From contig OX442318.1 of assembly GCA_949358305.1 (NCBI GenBank), positions 12,010,517 to 12,074,516 of the forward strand: DNA of 64,000 nt. The letters are read 5' to 3'. A model generated the notes under the pieces. The model searched no databases and was not told where the DNA came from. It saw nothing but the letters and a program-made list of their open reading frames with translations. This stretch comes from Strigamia acuminata (lineage: Eukaryota > Arthropoda > Chilopoda > Geophilomorpha > Linotaeniidae). Positions within the stretch are counted from its first letter, which is position 1. Each line of letters starts with the position of its first letter. Below, in pieces: positions 24,404 through 35,917 of this stretch. The position numbers and the translations under genes were made by a program.

Positions 24404-24885
24404 TACCGTATTATCCCGCTGTGGAGGGCGCCCCAGTAGCATGGATGATCGATTTAAGGCATATGGTAAAAGGCATTACGAATTTATTGACAAATTTCAG
24501 GTCAATTAGTTAAAGCGCCATTTCGATTTTTGAAAGTTCGCAACTAATTTTATAGAAAACGCTAGTTATGAACAGTGAAAAAATATTTTTTTTTTACCAA
24601 CTAATGGTTGGTTTAAACACTACTGGTAAATGCGAAAAGCTGTTACTGAAGCGCTCTTTCTAATAAGGCAGCAAAGCCAGCATAATAGTTTTGCTGGAGT
24701 TTTAAGGGGCAAAAAATTTGCATTTAGCATAATTAATTAAATAAATGACCAATGACTGAAAATTTTCAGCTGAGTTAAGGTTCAGTATGATAAACAAAAT
24801 CACAAATTTTCAGCAAAAAAAATGTCAAGAAAAAACTTGTCAATAAATCCGTATAGCGCCTCCTAGAGTTAAAGTTTTTTCGTTA
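24404..24885. mobile_element. TACCGTATT-type imperfect TIR element
   Basis: TACCGTATTATCCCGC starts it. ACGAATTTATTGACAAATTT at 24478 is inverted as AACTTGTCAATAAATCCGTA at 24834, with GGAGGGCGCC / GGCGCTATAC further out. The left arm holds about 40 extra bases. The right end is uncertain. Confidence 0.5.
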
Positions 24886-26594
24886 AATTTGTCGACAGAG
24901 GGTGCTGGCAACACCGGAAATTGAAGCATACAACCATGTCAGGTTAAATAAAAGCCTTTAAAAAGAATCAAACTTACTAGTAAATAAAAAGATTATTATT
25001 TAATTATTATTTTTCCAATAGAAACATTTTAAAAAGAACACAGTTCAGTCACTTAAAACAAAAATATGAGTAAATATGATGTGTTTTCCGCTTCGTTCTC
25101 TTTCTCCGTAGTTTCAAGAACCAACACAGTCCCCAAAGACAAGAAATGAACGACATCGATTGACAACCAGCTAACATGGCCTCGATTTGCTCCCCTTGTC
25201 TACTCGCACATTACAGCCCTGCAAAGCCATAACCACTAATATTCGCTCATTGATGACCAACAGACTTGTTTGCCTTAACATCCGCCACGTTTATTTGTTT
25301 GCCTAACCTAAAAAAAAATCTCTGTGCCTTCAAGAGAGCATAGAAAATTGAATTTCTCCCCTAGCTCTACTAAACGGAGTAGAAATTGTGTATGTTGATG
25401 TTGAAATAAATATGACTGCAAATGTAAGTGTCGAAACGTTGCAATGCCTTTACCACCCCTCTTCAAAATTTCATTTGGCTTAATGCAGCAAAAAAATATC
25501 ACCCTTGAGCAACATGGCAGCCGAAAACGAGATTTCCAACCCCCCGGTCAAAGGACGTTCGAAATCGTACAGATTACACAGGCCCGCCAACAGAGCACTA
25601 ACTATCAATGCCTTCATAAAAGATGTCTTTTAAAGGCAAACCATTCGCTGAGAATAGAAATTTCGCACAAGAAATGGCCTTTTGCCAAGCAAATGTCCTC
25701 ACACACATTTCTAGTGGCTGCGTTCGAAAAGTCCGTTTAAAATTGCAGTTAAACGCGTTTTATCGTTCAAATGCTGCACGAAAGAACGCTAAATCGGCCG
25801 CCATTTTTAATTTATGACAAATTCTTAATGTGCTCAAACCTGCATAATTCCTTGTGGTACAAATACACAACAGTTACAAATCACGTGATCCTTCTCAACC
25901 AATAAGGAAGAGCTCGATTTCAAAATGGAGGATTAATTACTCTTTAAGATAAATTGTCAATTACCACCACCTTGTGTCGATTTCTCGAACTACTTTTCGA
26001 TTGTGCATTTGTAACAACTAGGTAATGCCTGCAGACAGGTCAACAACAGCCAATGCGATTTCATCATGAGTTTTCTGAAACAGAGTATTGTCGTGGAGTC
26101 ACGTGACCTGGTTCTGCTGCCAGCTTATCTAGGACCATAGAGAGTTCAGTCACGTGACCAATACCATAAAAAGTCGAGCTAATCCAAAGTTCAACAGAGT
26201 TCAATAGTTTCGGCGAAAAGATTACTTGGCATGAAATTTCCTCGCCGATCGGATCAAGGCGTGACGCGTTGGGGGGAGAATTGATTCCAATTTTAATAGC
26301 CGAAATTGGAGCCGAGATAGCTGGAGTCTACGCATTCAAAGTTTCTGTTTTTATAGTCCTTTGGAGTTTCTATAGGGCGAGTCAAAAGTGTGGACACACC
26401 TTTCTTCTTGAAAATGACTGAAGATATGTCAATTCTAACAAATAGGAAGTCGATGGAGGACTATCCAGACGTGACCTTAAATTTGACTTCCAAGGTCATC
26501 TTCAAGGTCATGCATTTTGTACTTTTTAAACCCTTGGATATACAGCAAAATTTCCAAACACAACCGAATTAGTACTAGGCATTTTGTCTTAAGT
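24886..26594. other. No recognised gene
   Basis: A plus-strand frame at 25444-25740 (98 residues) is unassigned. GCTGCGTTCGAAAAGTC near 25713 is a terminus-like word also found at 36.41 kb. 26378-26400 (GGCGAGTCAAAAGTGTGGAC) looks like a transposon end. A 34-bp motif copy lies at 25838-25871. Confidence 0.4.
25838..25871 (+). repeat. Conserved 33-bp dispersed motif, copy 2
   Basis: CCTGCATAATTCCTTGTGGT then ACAAATACACAAC; two to four differences from the other copies. Confidence 0.7.
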
Positions 26595-27270
26595 TACCGT
26601 ATTTCTTCGAATAAGAGTCGTCCTCGTTTAAGAGCCGCTGTCGATTAAGAGCCGCAGCTTAGAGAGCAAGAATACCCTAGTTTTGCTAAAATACAGAATT
26701 ATTTTTATATTTAACGTAACACACTGCGTTTGTTACACTAGGAGAAATATAGGTGTTTAAAGGTGTAAAGTTACACTTTTATAGGTGTAAAACACTTGTC
26801 CCTATACAGACTCCTTTTTTGGGTTAAATTACACCATTGAAGTGTAATGAACACAAAGTGTAAATATTACACCTTCATGCATTTACACATTGTGGGTGTC
26901 ATGGCACACCCTTAGGTGTAAACTTACTCCTTGAAACCATTTTTAAAAAAAGTGTAAGTAGATTCCATTATGTAGTAATATTACACCTTTGAAGTGTTGA
27001 TTAACAGGTGTAAAGGAACTCTATTATGGAGCATAATCACACCTTTGAGGTGTTAGAAAACAACATTGTCCCACTATGGAGTAGCATCACACCGTACAGG
27101 TGTTCATTAAGAGGCATAAATTTACCCATTGTGGAGTAGCATCACACCGTAGTGTTTGAAAACAGGTGTAAATGACAAATGTAACAAATGTAACAAACGA
27201 AAAACCAAAAATGTAATTGCTGACAAAAATGGCAGTTTTGAATAAGACACGCGGCTCTTAATCGATAAAC
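26595..27270. mobile_element. GAATAAGAG element, interrupted copy
   Basis: Left end TACCGTATTTCTTCGAATAA then tandem AAGAGCCGC words; right end GCGGCTCTTAATCGATAAA (27251-27269). Its flanking halves match the 18.9-19.3 kb element (CAAGAATACC; GACAAAAATGGCAGTTTTGA), and a GTGTAA-rich repeat sits between them. Confidence 0.7.
26738..27175. repeat. GTGTAA-rich dispersed repeat (long copy)
   Basis: Built from imperfect AGGTGTAA/TTACACC words about 40-60 bp apart and interrupting a GAATAAGAG-ended element. Shares a block of about 150 bp with 10.16-10.35 kb in opposite orientation. Confidence 0.7.
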
Positions 27271-28499
27271 AAATCAGCAAATTGAAATTTTTTATTCTTG
27301 TGGACAGCCGGCCGTCGAAAATAGAATTTAGTGTTTGAATTTGGCATCAAGATACCGGGTGCCAACCATAGTGTATAGTGCTGACAGTGCCATTCTCTTG
27401 TACCAGTGGGATTCATGTACTTACAGTTTGACATCTCCCCAGTCCATTTCATGTCGTCCCCTTTCCTATTTTAAAATACTACCTGCAGTATATATCTTTC
27501 CCCTCTTTTATCAATGATTGATCTCCCTGTTCCACCTAGATGCACATGAAGTAATAACCATAATAAATCAGATGCCACCTGGTGGCCAAAAACACGAGTT
27601 CAACCATCGAAATTGTCTCTCAATCATTCATTTTGCCATCTCTGCACAAAAGTTGGTCACCTAAAACTCCCTAATTTCCCAATGGATTTTCAAGTTCCAA
27701 TGATGACTGCGCCATTTCAAACTTAATTCAACTAAAGGTGGTTAAGGTTAAACCAAAACTAATCCTCATTAACATTCACCAGCCCATACACAAAGCAAAG
27801 GGCCATCTGCTGTGATATGCCCTACACACCTGCAACCACATGTCCATCTTTAAACAAAAATATAAATTTAGAAATAAAATGTCTGTGCTTTATCGACAAA
27901 TGTCTTCGATTCAGACATGCTAAAGATGCTATCACACAACATGATGACATGTATGATTGAACAGGAAGTTCACTACAATGTCCTGACATGCCACAAAGAA
28001 GAAGCAGCATGAAGTAAAAAAAACACCGGTGTTACAAGATTAGCGGTGTTCGAATCCAAATAAAAATTTGTAGCATTTAATTTGGGAAACCATCACATCG
28101 TTTACATAAAACTTTTTTTTCAATGGTCTTCAACCTGCCCCAAATTCCACACTTTGCTAATAAACAAAATAGTTAGCCTTCCCATAGCCATGGCTAGTTA
28201 CTACACATCTCAAGCCATGGTCGGTCATTTCTGTCTCCTTTTCAAAAATCCGTCTGCTCATGCACACAATCACATTTTTCCTGGTTCAATCGCATTTTTC
28301 CTGGCTGTATTATTCATATTTTAAAACTAATTTTAATACGTCACGTACTGGTACATTTCTATATGGGCCCCATACGTTGCACAGACGACGTCTAAATGAT
28401 ATTCAATTTCTGTCCATGTCCTCCTTTACATAGCTCCATCGATGGTCTCAATATTTTAATAATTATTCACAGGACATTACTGTAAGAACAAATCGTTTA
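27271..28499. other. No recognisable gene
   Basis: Ordinary intergenic DNA. TTCGAATCC at 28048 is not part of a tRNA fold. Confidence 0.5.
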
Positions 28500-28968
28500 T
28501 CAGGAAAACATAAGATAGAGAAAATGGCACTATTTCAGTGTTTATTCCTAACAATTCGGCCCCCTAGTGCCATTTAACTTATATATTATTCAAAAAGTAC
28601 TCGATGGTCTCAGTTATTCTTTGCTTACGGTTATTTATAACCCCTTACTTTAGTACGGTACACAATATCTTTCATATTACCCCACAAAAAGTCCAAAGGC
28701 GTTATGTCGGATTCTTACGGAGAACTTTGCAGGAAAGTCAAGTAAATATTACGTAAACATTGTATTTAATGTTTGCAAACAGTGGAGTAGCCCATTTTTT
28801 GTATCCTTTCCTTTAAATTATTTTTTTCTTAATTGACCTCCGAAACAAGAAACTTTAATAATAACATATTAATAACGCTAAAAGAATTATTTTGTTACCA
28901 CCTAAGCTTACCATTAGCGTGTAAAAAAAAATTAAAATTGTCTGAAGACTTTCTACACACCCCGTATT
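28500..28968 (-). mobile_element. IS630-Tc1-mariner superfamily transposon remnant
   Basis: The minus strand carries a transposase C-terminal motif (SDITPLDFLWGNMKDIVYRT, 28637-28711), the SPDLTPLDFFLWG block that in mariner-type enzymes surrounds the third catalytic acidic residue. One codon is missing in the D-F-F-L run and the frame ends at a stop at 28631-28633, so the gene is dead. The right boundary is probably the terminal GGGGTGTGTAGAAAGTC (minus strand, ending near 28968), typical of this superfamily. The left terminus was not found, so 28500 is approximate. A live relative excises and reinserts at TA. Confidence 0.6.
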
Positions 28969-29664
28969 AAAAAATAGTCAATGTCAATAACGATACTTGT
29001 AAACTCTATTAACATATTTTTCTACATTAAACAAATAAAACAATTTCTTTTGGTCAACCGAAGCGCAGGGTCCAATGCGGGCGCATCGGTTACATTGCCC
29101 GGGCCTGGACTCATCGAATTGCAATTAAAATTACCAAAACAACTTTTTATTAGGACAGGGAATACAAATCAATAATACGGATGAATAAAAATTTTTAAAT
29201 TCACTCAGTTTGATTATTTTATCATTTCTGAACGTAAAAGTGGCTGAAGAGTGAACACACTGAGTCGTCGATGGCGCCCAAAGGGATTGTCACGCTTCTG
29301 ACCGAGTAGAAAATCCAAACCCAACGTCCAAACCTGTACTAACAAGCACGAGACAAATTTTCGAGCTAAGCAACACAAATTCGTCCATAGGGCAAAAGCC
29401 GAGCAGACTAATCGATGTGCAACTCATGGAAACTGCCCAATTTTCTCATCATTTATAAATTCCTTTTTGTCGCTTCCATGATTTCAAAATTCAGAAACGT
29501 GATGGAAGGGTTGATTTCGAAGAGTGAATTATTGATCCAGATCAGTTCACAGTGGTCAGAGTATCAACGTAAATCTAATTTCAAAAATAAATTGAAATAC
29601 TTAATCCCTCTGCAACTGGATTAGCTTAACTCATTAAACGATGTCACGGTCCTGGCTTGCGACC
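28969..29664. other. No recognisable gene
   Basis: No exon, repeat or RNA gene supported. Confidence 0.5.
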
Positions 29665-29672
29665 ACCGTAGT

Positions 29673-29900
29673 CAGTGGCGGATCTAGCACCTGGCTATTG
29701 GGGCTTGAGCCCCGGGCTTCCAAATTCTAGGGCCCCCCCCCCCCGAGACTCTGGACCATGTACCAAAAAAAAAAAAAAAAAAAAAAAAAATAGATTGCTA
29801 AAAAAAGAAAAAAAAAGAAAGGTCGCTATTAAAAATTTTGAGAAAGGGGCCCCGAAAAAACCTCAAGCCCCGGACCCCCGAAAAGTTAGATCCGCCCCTG
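29673..29900. mobile_element. hAT-type MITE with perfect 8-bp duplication
   Basis: Ends CAGTGGCGGATCTAG and TAGATCCGCCCCTG, a hAT-style CAG...CTG terminus. ACCGTAGT flanks it at 29665-29672 and 29901-29908. The interior holds a C-run and about 29 consecutive A. 228 bp. Confidence 0.9.
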
Positions 29901-29908
29901 ACCGTAGT

Positions 29909-30363
29909 TAAGTATTAAGAGTTGGGGCGTCTCTGGACTTTAAATCTCTTGGTTAATACGGACCCCTGGAAACCTAGTTTTTCTAAACCATTGTTTCCAG
30001 TTGAAATTAACGACGTGACAACAGTTATATCACATATCTTCTCATTACACATTTCCATTACTTTGCATGTAATTAATGGCTTGTTACAAACACGCGTGTT
30101 TTTGTTTAGAACTTAAACCAAGATGTTGTCATGGTCACAAATAAATTTGGTAATTACAGTAGTAAGTTAACTAATAATTGTATCCGATTGCAATCGTTAA
30201 GACCATTCATATTGGTATCGTCAATTAGGCAAGTACTAGAAATCGCGCCCACACAGCATGCGCAGAATTTTTATTAAAAATTATTGAAAATTCGTCATAA
30301 ATTATGTATACAATAAGAAAAAACCCTTTAAAAGTATTTTTCAAATTATAAAATTTTAAATCT
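29909..30363. other. No recognisable gene
   Basis: AT-rich, nothing supported. Confidence 0.5.
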
Positions 30364-30585
30364 GGTGGGAACTTAACGGAAATTTAACGGCAACTTAACG
30401 GAAATGTAATGGAAGTGTAGCAGTAACATAATAGAAGTGTAACGATAAAATAATGGTAGTGTAACAAGAACATAACGGAAGTGTAACGGTAACACAACGA
30501 AAGTGTAATGATAACAAAACAGAAATGTAAAGGCAACACTACGGAAATGTAACGGTAACATAACGATATAATATAATGGTACTAA
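30364..30585. repeat. Minisatellite, about 12-bp unit
   Basis: Degenerate GTAACGGAAGTGTAACGGTA-like repeats (alternating GAA/GTA) about 18 times. Confidence 0.85.
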
Positions 30586-30778
30586 ATTCACTAAGAAATA
30601 ACAATAACAAATAGTATCCAGTTAATTTTTTGACTAAATAACATTAACAAATTATAGTAACGCTTGCAACCACTGATTGAGAACGTCCAGTCCAAAAAAC
30701 CATTTCATCTGACCCTACCAAGGCAACCGCATCACATTGGTGTGAGTTAATTAAACGTTTGACCAAATATAGCACGCT

Positions 30779-31428
30779 CAGGGCTGTCTTAACACTTTTC
30801 AGCGCACTGGGCTTAAAAATATCAGGCGCCCCTTGTACCTTGTAGTAATCATTTTTACATTTACAATTTCACAGGCCCGTTCCTAGGATATACTTGTAGT
30901 GCACTCGTGTTTTTTGGGCGTGCTGGCACTCCACTCCCACCCCCCTTCCAAAAGAAGTACCCGTAAGCATTTTTGTAAAAAATAAATTCAAACCAAAAAT
31001 TGCATTTTCAGACCTAAAAAATGCATTTTCGGACCTAAACATGCATTTTCAGACCTAAAAATGCATTTTCAGACCTAAAAATGCATTTTCAGACCTAAAA
31101 ATGCATTTTCGGACCTAAAAATGCATTTTCAGACCTAAAAATGCATTTTCGGACCTAAAAATGCATCTTTAGGAAAAAAGTGCCACCCGGGGTGGCGCCC
31201 CATGACCTATGGCACCCGCGTGTTTTACACACTATCAACAATGTGTAGGAACGGGCTTACAAGTTCAGCTTATATTTGAACACTCATGAAGATTCTTTGT
31301 AGAAGGCGCCTAGCTCCCGTCTCTGCCCGGCACCCCTCTCTGCCCGGCACCTTTCTCTGCCCAGCACCCCTCTCTGCCCGGCGCCCCGGGGCTGCAGCCC
31401 AGTTAACCCAATGGTAAAGGTGGGCCTG
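30779..31428. mobile_element. hAT-like element hosting a nested hAT-like element
   Basis: Left CAGGGCTGTCTTAACAC ... CACTGGGC and right GCCCAGTTAACCC ... GGGCCTG are imperfect inverted ends. Flanks AGCACGCT / ATCACGTT match at 6 of 8. Its right portion holds a 17-bp CTCTGCCCGGCACCCCT array (31317-31383). Confidence 0.65.
30872..31259. mobile_element. hAT-like element with 20-bp minisatellite, nested
   Basis: Ends CAGGCCCGTTCCTAGG and TGTAGGAACGGGCTTA; flanks CAATTTCA (30864-30871) and CAAGTTCA (31260-31267) match at 7 of 8. 30996-31168 is a tandem array of ATGCATTTTCAGACCTAAAA. Confidence 0.8.
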
Positions 31429-32619
31429 ATCACGTTAATTTTTCAGTTGATAATTTTGTATGGCCTGCAAATGATGTTATGAATATCCAAATGGCCATTG
31501 GCGGAAAAAAAGTTCCCTATCCCTACCCGTAAAAACCTAAACGTTAAAATGATCCTAACAAAGAAGGACATCCAGTTATGTCAACAAGGCAAAAAAAAAT
31601 CAAGTGAATCTTTTTTGTTTACTCAGTGAATGATCGGCTAGTCGCCACCGACAAGTATCACTGTACTAGAATTAGCCAAACTGTTGGGAAAGGTATGTTG
31701 CCAATGCAGTTGAAACAACTCATGACCGCAACGTCCGGTTATGCGGTGCTGAGCCGGAAGAGCAACTGCAAACCGGAAGTTAAACCCCGCTTCATCTCCA
31801 TCTATCTCCCAGTCCAAATCTGGGCTCTCAGAAAAGATCAATTTCCCATTTCCAATTAAGCGCATCTATGGTATTTCAACTTTTCATTAATTGGTAATGA
31901 AATACCACCATGATTGCACAAGCAACAATAATTACAACTCACACAGTAATTACAAAATTGAAGATATAAAAAAAAATAATGAAAATGTGAGTGCACATAT
32001 TCTACTTGGATATCTGGCAGTTTCAGCACAAATACATTCCACCCTAATAACCAGAAGAAACAATTTCCAGAAAGATGAGAAAACTGATGCAATTATTAAA
32101 GCAAAGTAGACAATTATTTAGCCAAATGACCACTTAAAAAAGACTGGGCAGCAGTGATTGTGACCCTTTAGCCAAGGGGCCACATCCGTAGTTCAGGTTA
32201 ATTTTCAAGCGACAAAGTCTCTCGGCTAAAACCCGCTTTTAAAAGCGAACAAACCAACTGATAGATTCTCTTTTGGTGCTTGTTTGGTTACAATTAGGTC
32301 TATGCATAACTTAATTTTCGGTTTAAAAACCAAATGTGCTTCATCAGTCTTGCCTCCAATAAACAATTATCGACCGTCAACTCTAATTATTTCAATCAAT
32401 AGCAGGACGATAGCCATTACGTGTAGTTTCAATTAAAATTTAAAGAATCTACTGCCCATTAATTACATTTTAATCATTAAAATTTCAAATCATATTTTAA
32501 TTATTCTAATAATATCCATTTTTATTGGTGTAACTGACCAGCACAAATATGGCTGACTCACACTCATTACCGTTAAGAAAAATTAAAATTTTAACCTACT
32601 GTAGTCTCACTACTCCCAA
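31429..32619. other. No gene; one unassigned frame and a hairpin
   Basis: 31638-31865 minus has a 75-residue frame of protein-like composition (SPDLDWEIDGDEAGFNFRFA) but no family or splice support. ATGGTATTTCA / TGAAATACCAC at 31868-31912 form a hairpin. Confidence 0.35.
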
Positions 32620-32756
32620 GATATACGGTAATGTAACGATAATGGCAACGCAGCTACACAAAAGCAACGATATCAGCTGGTAACTAGTTACTTTTTTTTG
32701 CCAAGTAACGGTAACGGTAACTAGTTACCAAATTCCAGTAACGGGCACAACTCTGT
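32620..32756. mobile_element. hAT-like terminus with GTAACGG repeats
   Basis: The right end GGGCACAACTCTG (CAGAGTTGTGCCC in reverse) follows AAGTAACGGTAACGGTAACT; GGTAACTAGTTAC is inverted at 32680 and 32718. Left end not found. Confidence 0.4.
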
Positions 32757-32795
32757 GCCTCATACAATAATACAATATAATTTCTAATCCTACTT

Positions 32796-32833
32796 AAAGC
32801 TGCACAATTCCTTGTGGTGCAAATACACCACAC
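32796..32833 (+). repeat. Conserved 33-bp dispersed motif, copy 3
   Basis: AAGCTGCACAATTCCTTGTG then GTGCAAATACACC. A hAT-like element is inserted directly behind it. Confidence 0.75.
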
Positions 32834-32836
32834 AAT

Positions 32837-33289
32837 CAGTGTTGTATCGAACTATTACAAGTGAACGCAAAAAACAAACTTAGTTCACTTTAAAGAGTGA
32901 ACTTGAACGAAGTTTGCGTTCACCATGTTTGATGATGAAAACGTCGCAAAACGTAACTTTTTGCATCGGGTTTAAACGTTTTAATGATGTTTTCATCGTC
33001 AAAACATTCATTTTGATCACTTTTTACAACGAAAACGGCAAAATCAGCCGTTTTCGTCATTAAAATCAATGAAAATAACTGCTTTACTAAAAAAAAAATA
33101 ACTGTTTTTTTTTCCATCTGCAAACCACAAAACATAAAAAAAACATTTCAATTTTTAAAAAAAAAAATGGAAAAGCGAACTGAACTATTCGTTCAAGTTC
33201 GTGAACTTGAACTTAGTTCACTTTTAAAAAAAATCCAGTGAACATGAACTTGAACTAGTTTGCGATTTGGTGAACGAGATACAACACTG
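32837..33289. mobile_element. hAT-type MITE with perfect 8-bp duplication
   Basis: Ends CAGTGTTGTATCGAAC and CGAGATACAACACTG; CACACAAT occurs at 32829-32836 and 33290-33297. Subterminal GAACTTGAAC/GTTCACTTT words repeat on both sides. 453 bp, non-coding. Confidence 0.92.
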
Positions 33290-33430
33290 CACACAATACA
33301 TACGTAAATGCGGTCAATTCATGAAAAGAAAAGTTACTTTCCTTTCCTTCTTTTTAAAAAAGTGACTTTTGAATGAACGCACCCATTTCACAAAAACGTG
33401 ACATGCGCATTGGTCGCTTACATTGTTACG

Positions 33431-33620
33431 GCAGTTGTGTCCATAACATGGACACATATCCACATGTTCAGAGCGTTTTGCCACCGATGGCGCCACATAG
33501 TATATAGCCGCACTGTATTCTGGGATGACAACAAGTAACAAACATGCTTAGTTGGCAAGCAATGCGTGACCCATGATTGCTGTCATCCAATCAGCGCACA
33601 GAAAAACAAATCGTGTTATT
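33431..33620. mobile_element. TIR element family A (inverted, diverged copy)
   Basis: The reverse complement matches the 1.84-kb copy over CTGTGCGCTGATTGGATGAC, GTCACGCATTGCTTGC and ATGTGTCCATGTTAT. The terminal GGACCAAGG is worn. It lies 150 bp beyond the Ig exon on its 3' side. Confidence 0.7.
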
Positions 33621-33764
33621 TGACCACTCTCCAATGCCAACTTTCTTTAATTATGACGTAAAAAGTATCACTTCCGCCTTGTAAAAGAAAGAAAAATAAG
33701 AAAAGTGACCGTCCTTCATGCAAAAGTAACCCAAGAAGATTGGTAAAAGAAATCAAAAGCTTAC

Positions 33765-34103
33765 CCAAAATGGTCAAGTTGCTGATGGTGACAGTAATGC
33801 ACTGCTCCTTCACCAACATGTAGGTGACGTCACATCGATACAATCCTTCGTCAGCAATAATAGTTCTTGCAAGACGCAAGTAGGATGGGGTGGCATTGGC
33901 CACAAAAGCAGTTCGCTCACCCTGTTTGGTCAAGTAACCTTCAGCACGGTCGATGCCAGCCAACGGACTGTACAAATACACACGGGCATTATTCTTGTAC
34001 CACTTAATGTTGTGTACAGATCCACACAGTGAAGAATTGAAAAAACACGGTAAAAGTACTTGGTGGTTGACGATGCTCCGCATGTGATGGATGTTCTCCG
34101 TAC
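33765..34103 (-). CDS. Ig V-set domain exon, Sidestep/Beat-like cell-surface receptor
   Basis: A 339-nt exon in phase 1-1 lies between a pyrimidine-rich acceptor (CCTCCAGCAG) and donor GTAAGC. Its 113 residues form one Ig V-type domain: first cysteine at residue 19 (VLLPC), core tryptophan at 34 (IKWYKNN), strand E motif around 74-77 (YLRL), and DEGLYRC at 84-90 giving the second cysteine 71 residues after the first. An extra cysteine pair (26 and 101) could make a second disulfide. N-glycosylation sequons occur at NSS (22), NAT (69) and NLT (108). The WYK...YLYS...R.AF...DEGLYRCDV layout resembles the first Ig domain of arthropod Sidestep-type neuronal adhesion proteins (family knowledge); other V-set receptors remain possible. 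Such proteins act at the cell surface in axon guidance. One domain per exon in phase 1-1 is usual for Ig genes. No following exon was found in the window. Confidence 0.85.
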
Positions 34104-34125
34104 CTGCTGGAGGATAATAAAAATA
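34104..34125 (-). promoter_or_regulatory. Tandem splice acceptor (NAGNAG)
   Basis: The acceptor reads TTATTATCCTCCAGCAG|GT on the minus strand. Either AG (34108-34107 or 34105-34104) could be used. With the phase-1 upstream exon the choice changes the protein by one alanine (AIN-A-G-T versus AIN-G-T), right at the predicted signal cleavage site. Confidence 0.5.
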
Positions 34126-35917
34126 ATCAATTTCGGTGCAATGTATTGATGTATTGTTTCAAACACTTGAAATATATATTTTTTTTTTACCAAAACCGAC
34201 AGAAAATGATGTAAAATTTTAATTTAGATAAGATTTAATAAATCCTAGATGGAGATTCAAAAAAATTAATATTTTTATATTTTTTATCAGATATCAGCAG
34301 ACATCCTAGGAATTTCCTGAAAATTCCTAAAAATCTAATAGTATCCCAAAAACCTCTTGAAAATAAGAGAATCTCTTAGAAATTTATTACAAATTCTTAA
34401 AAATACCAAAAATCCTACAAATTCATTTAAAATCTTTGAAATCCATCATAAATTCATTAAAAATCTTTAAAATCCATTAAAAATCTTTAAAATCCATTAT
34501 AAATCCTACAATTTCATTTAAAAAAATCTTTAAAATCCATTATAAATCCTACAAATTCATTAAAAATCTTTGAAATCCATCATAAATTCATTAAAAATCT
34601 TAAACATCCATTATAAATCCTATAAATCTCCTATAACTTAATGAATTCATTCACAAAAAAATCCCAAAAACATCTATCAAAAAACCCTTGAAAACAAATC
34701 CTTAAAAACCATAAAAATTTCAATAAAACCAATCACACAAAAAATCTTTCTCATTTCCAAATTTCCCAACCACTTTCCACCTTTCACACCAACCATTTCA
34801 CCAACAACAAAACAATAACAATCCTCCTCTTAAATTCCTCATAAATTTCCCTATTTTTACTTCCAACAAAGCTACACCACAAACCAACAACTTTACAATG
34901 CTAAGTCAATAACAGAAAAATATCCTATTCATACGAATAACAAAACCCAGCATTAGTCCAATAAGCCCACCTGACATAACTTCCTAAAAACAAACAAAAT
35001 ATTCATGAAAAATATCCGAAATTGGACTGGGATATCAACTCCCATTTTTTATGATGAAAAAATCCGCCTCAAGTGTCCATCTCAAACACAAACACAATAA
35101 AAATAAAACAATACGAATTATATTAAAATATATATATAAGATATATATATTCAACCTCCAAGTCATATCTTAAAATTGATATCCCTCAATAAATAAAAAA
35201 AAAAATAAATATATTACTTTCCAACAATATATGTCATGTTTAAAAAAAAAACAATACAAACTTTATATGTGGTTTCTATTCAAGACAAAACCTCAAAAAT
35301 AAAAAAATAAAAATAAAATAAAATTCAAAATGCACACCCATAATTCACAACTATAAAAATCTATTTCATTCATGCACGTAACCCCTTGAAATGAAATAAT
35401 GTTTTGATCGTGTGCACAATCCTTTCTCATTCCTGCACATTCTCAATAATTTTAATGAATATTCAAAGTATTTTTCATACAGTTTTAATACCCATAAATC
35501 GAGTGTCATGTCCGCTTTAAAGCTGCTCAAGAAAGAAGAAATCCTTGGGCGATTTCTTAAACTTCCTTCAAACACCGGATATAGAAGCGAATTGGTAAAG
35601 GTGGGAATAAAATTCAACTGCACATCTCGAGCATCAAACGGAAGGATGAATTTCAGGATGAATTTCTTATTATTTGGTGAAAGAAAAAAATCGTGCCTCT
35701 ATAGGGGATCAACGAATTTCTTTTTTTATATTTTCTTGGCAACCCATTTTTAGAAATATAAAAAAAAATATAAACCGAGGTAATGCAATTGTTTGCCACG
35801 CACCTTACACCATACAAATGAATTTTTTCTTACAAATCCATTCGTTTAACGAATTTAAATGAGTAATACGAGACATCGTCAGTCGAGCAGCCCAGTCGTC
35901 GCCATCTTAATGACTAG
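34126..35917. repeat. Intronic AT-rich DNA with degenerate array at 34.33-34.66 kb
   Basis: 34330-34660 is made of AAAAATCTTTAAAATCCAT-type units (about 18-20 bp, degenerate). The rest is homopolymer-rich intron. A plus-strand frame at 35412-35753 is unassigned. Confidence 0.6.

Noticed and set aside
28040-28060. GTTCGAATCC, a tRNA B-box-like word
   Set aside because: No A box at the right distance and no cloverleaf stems.
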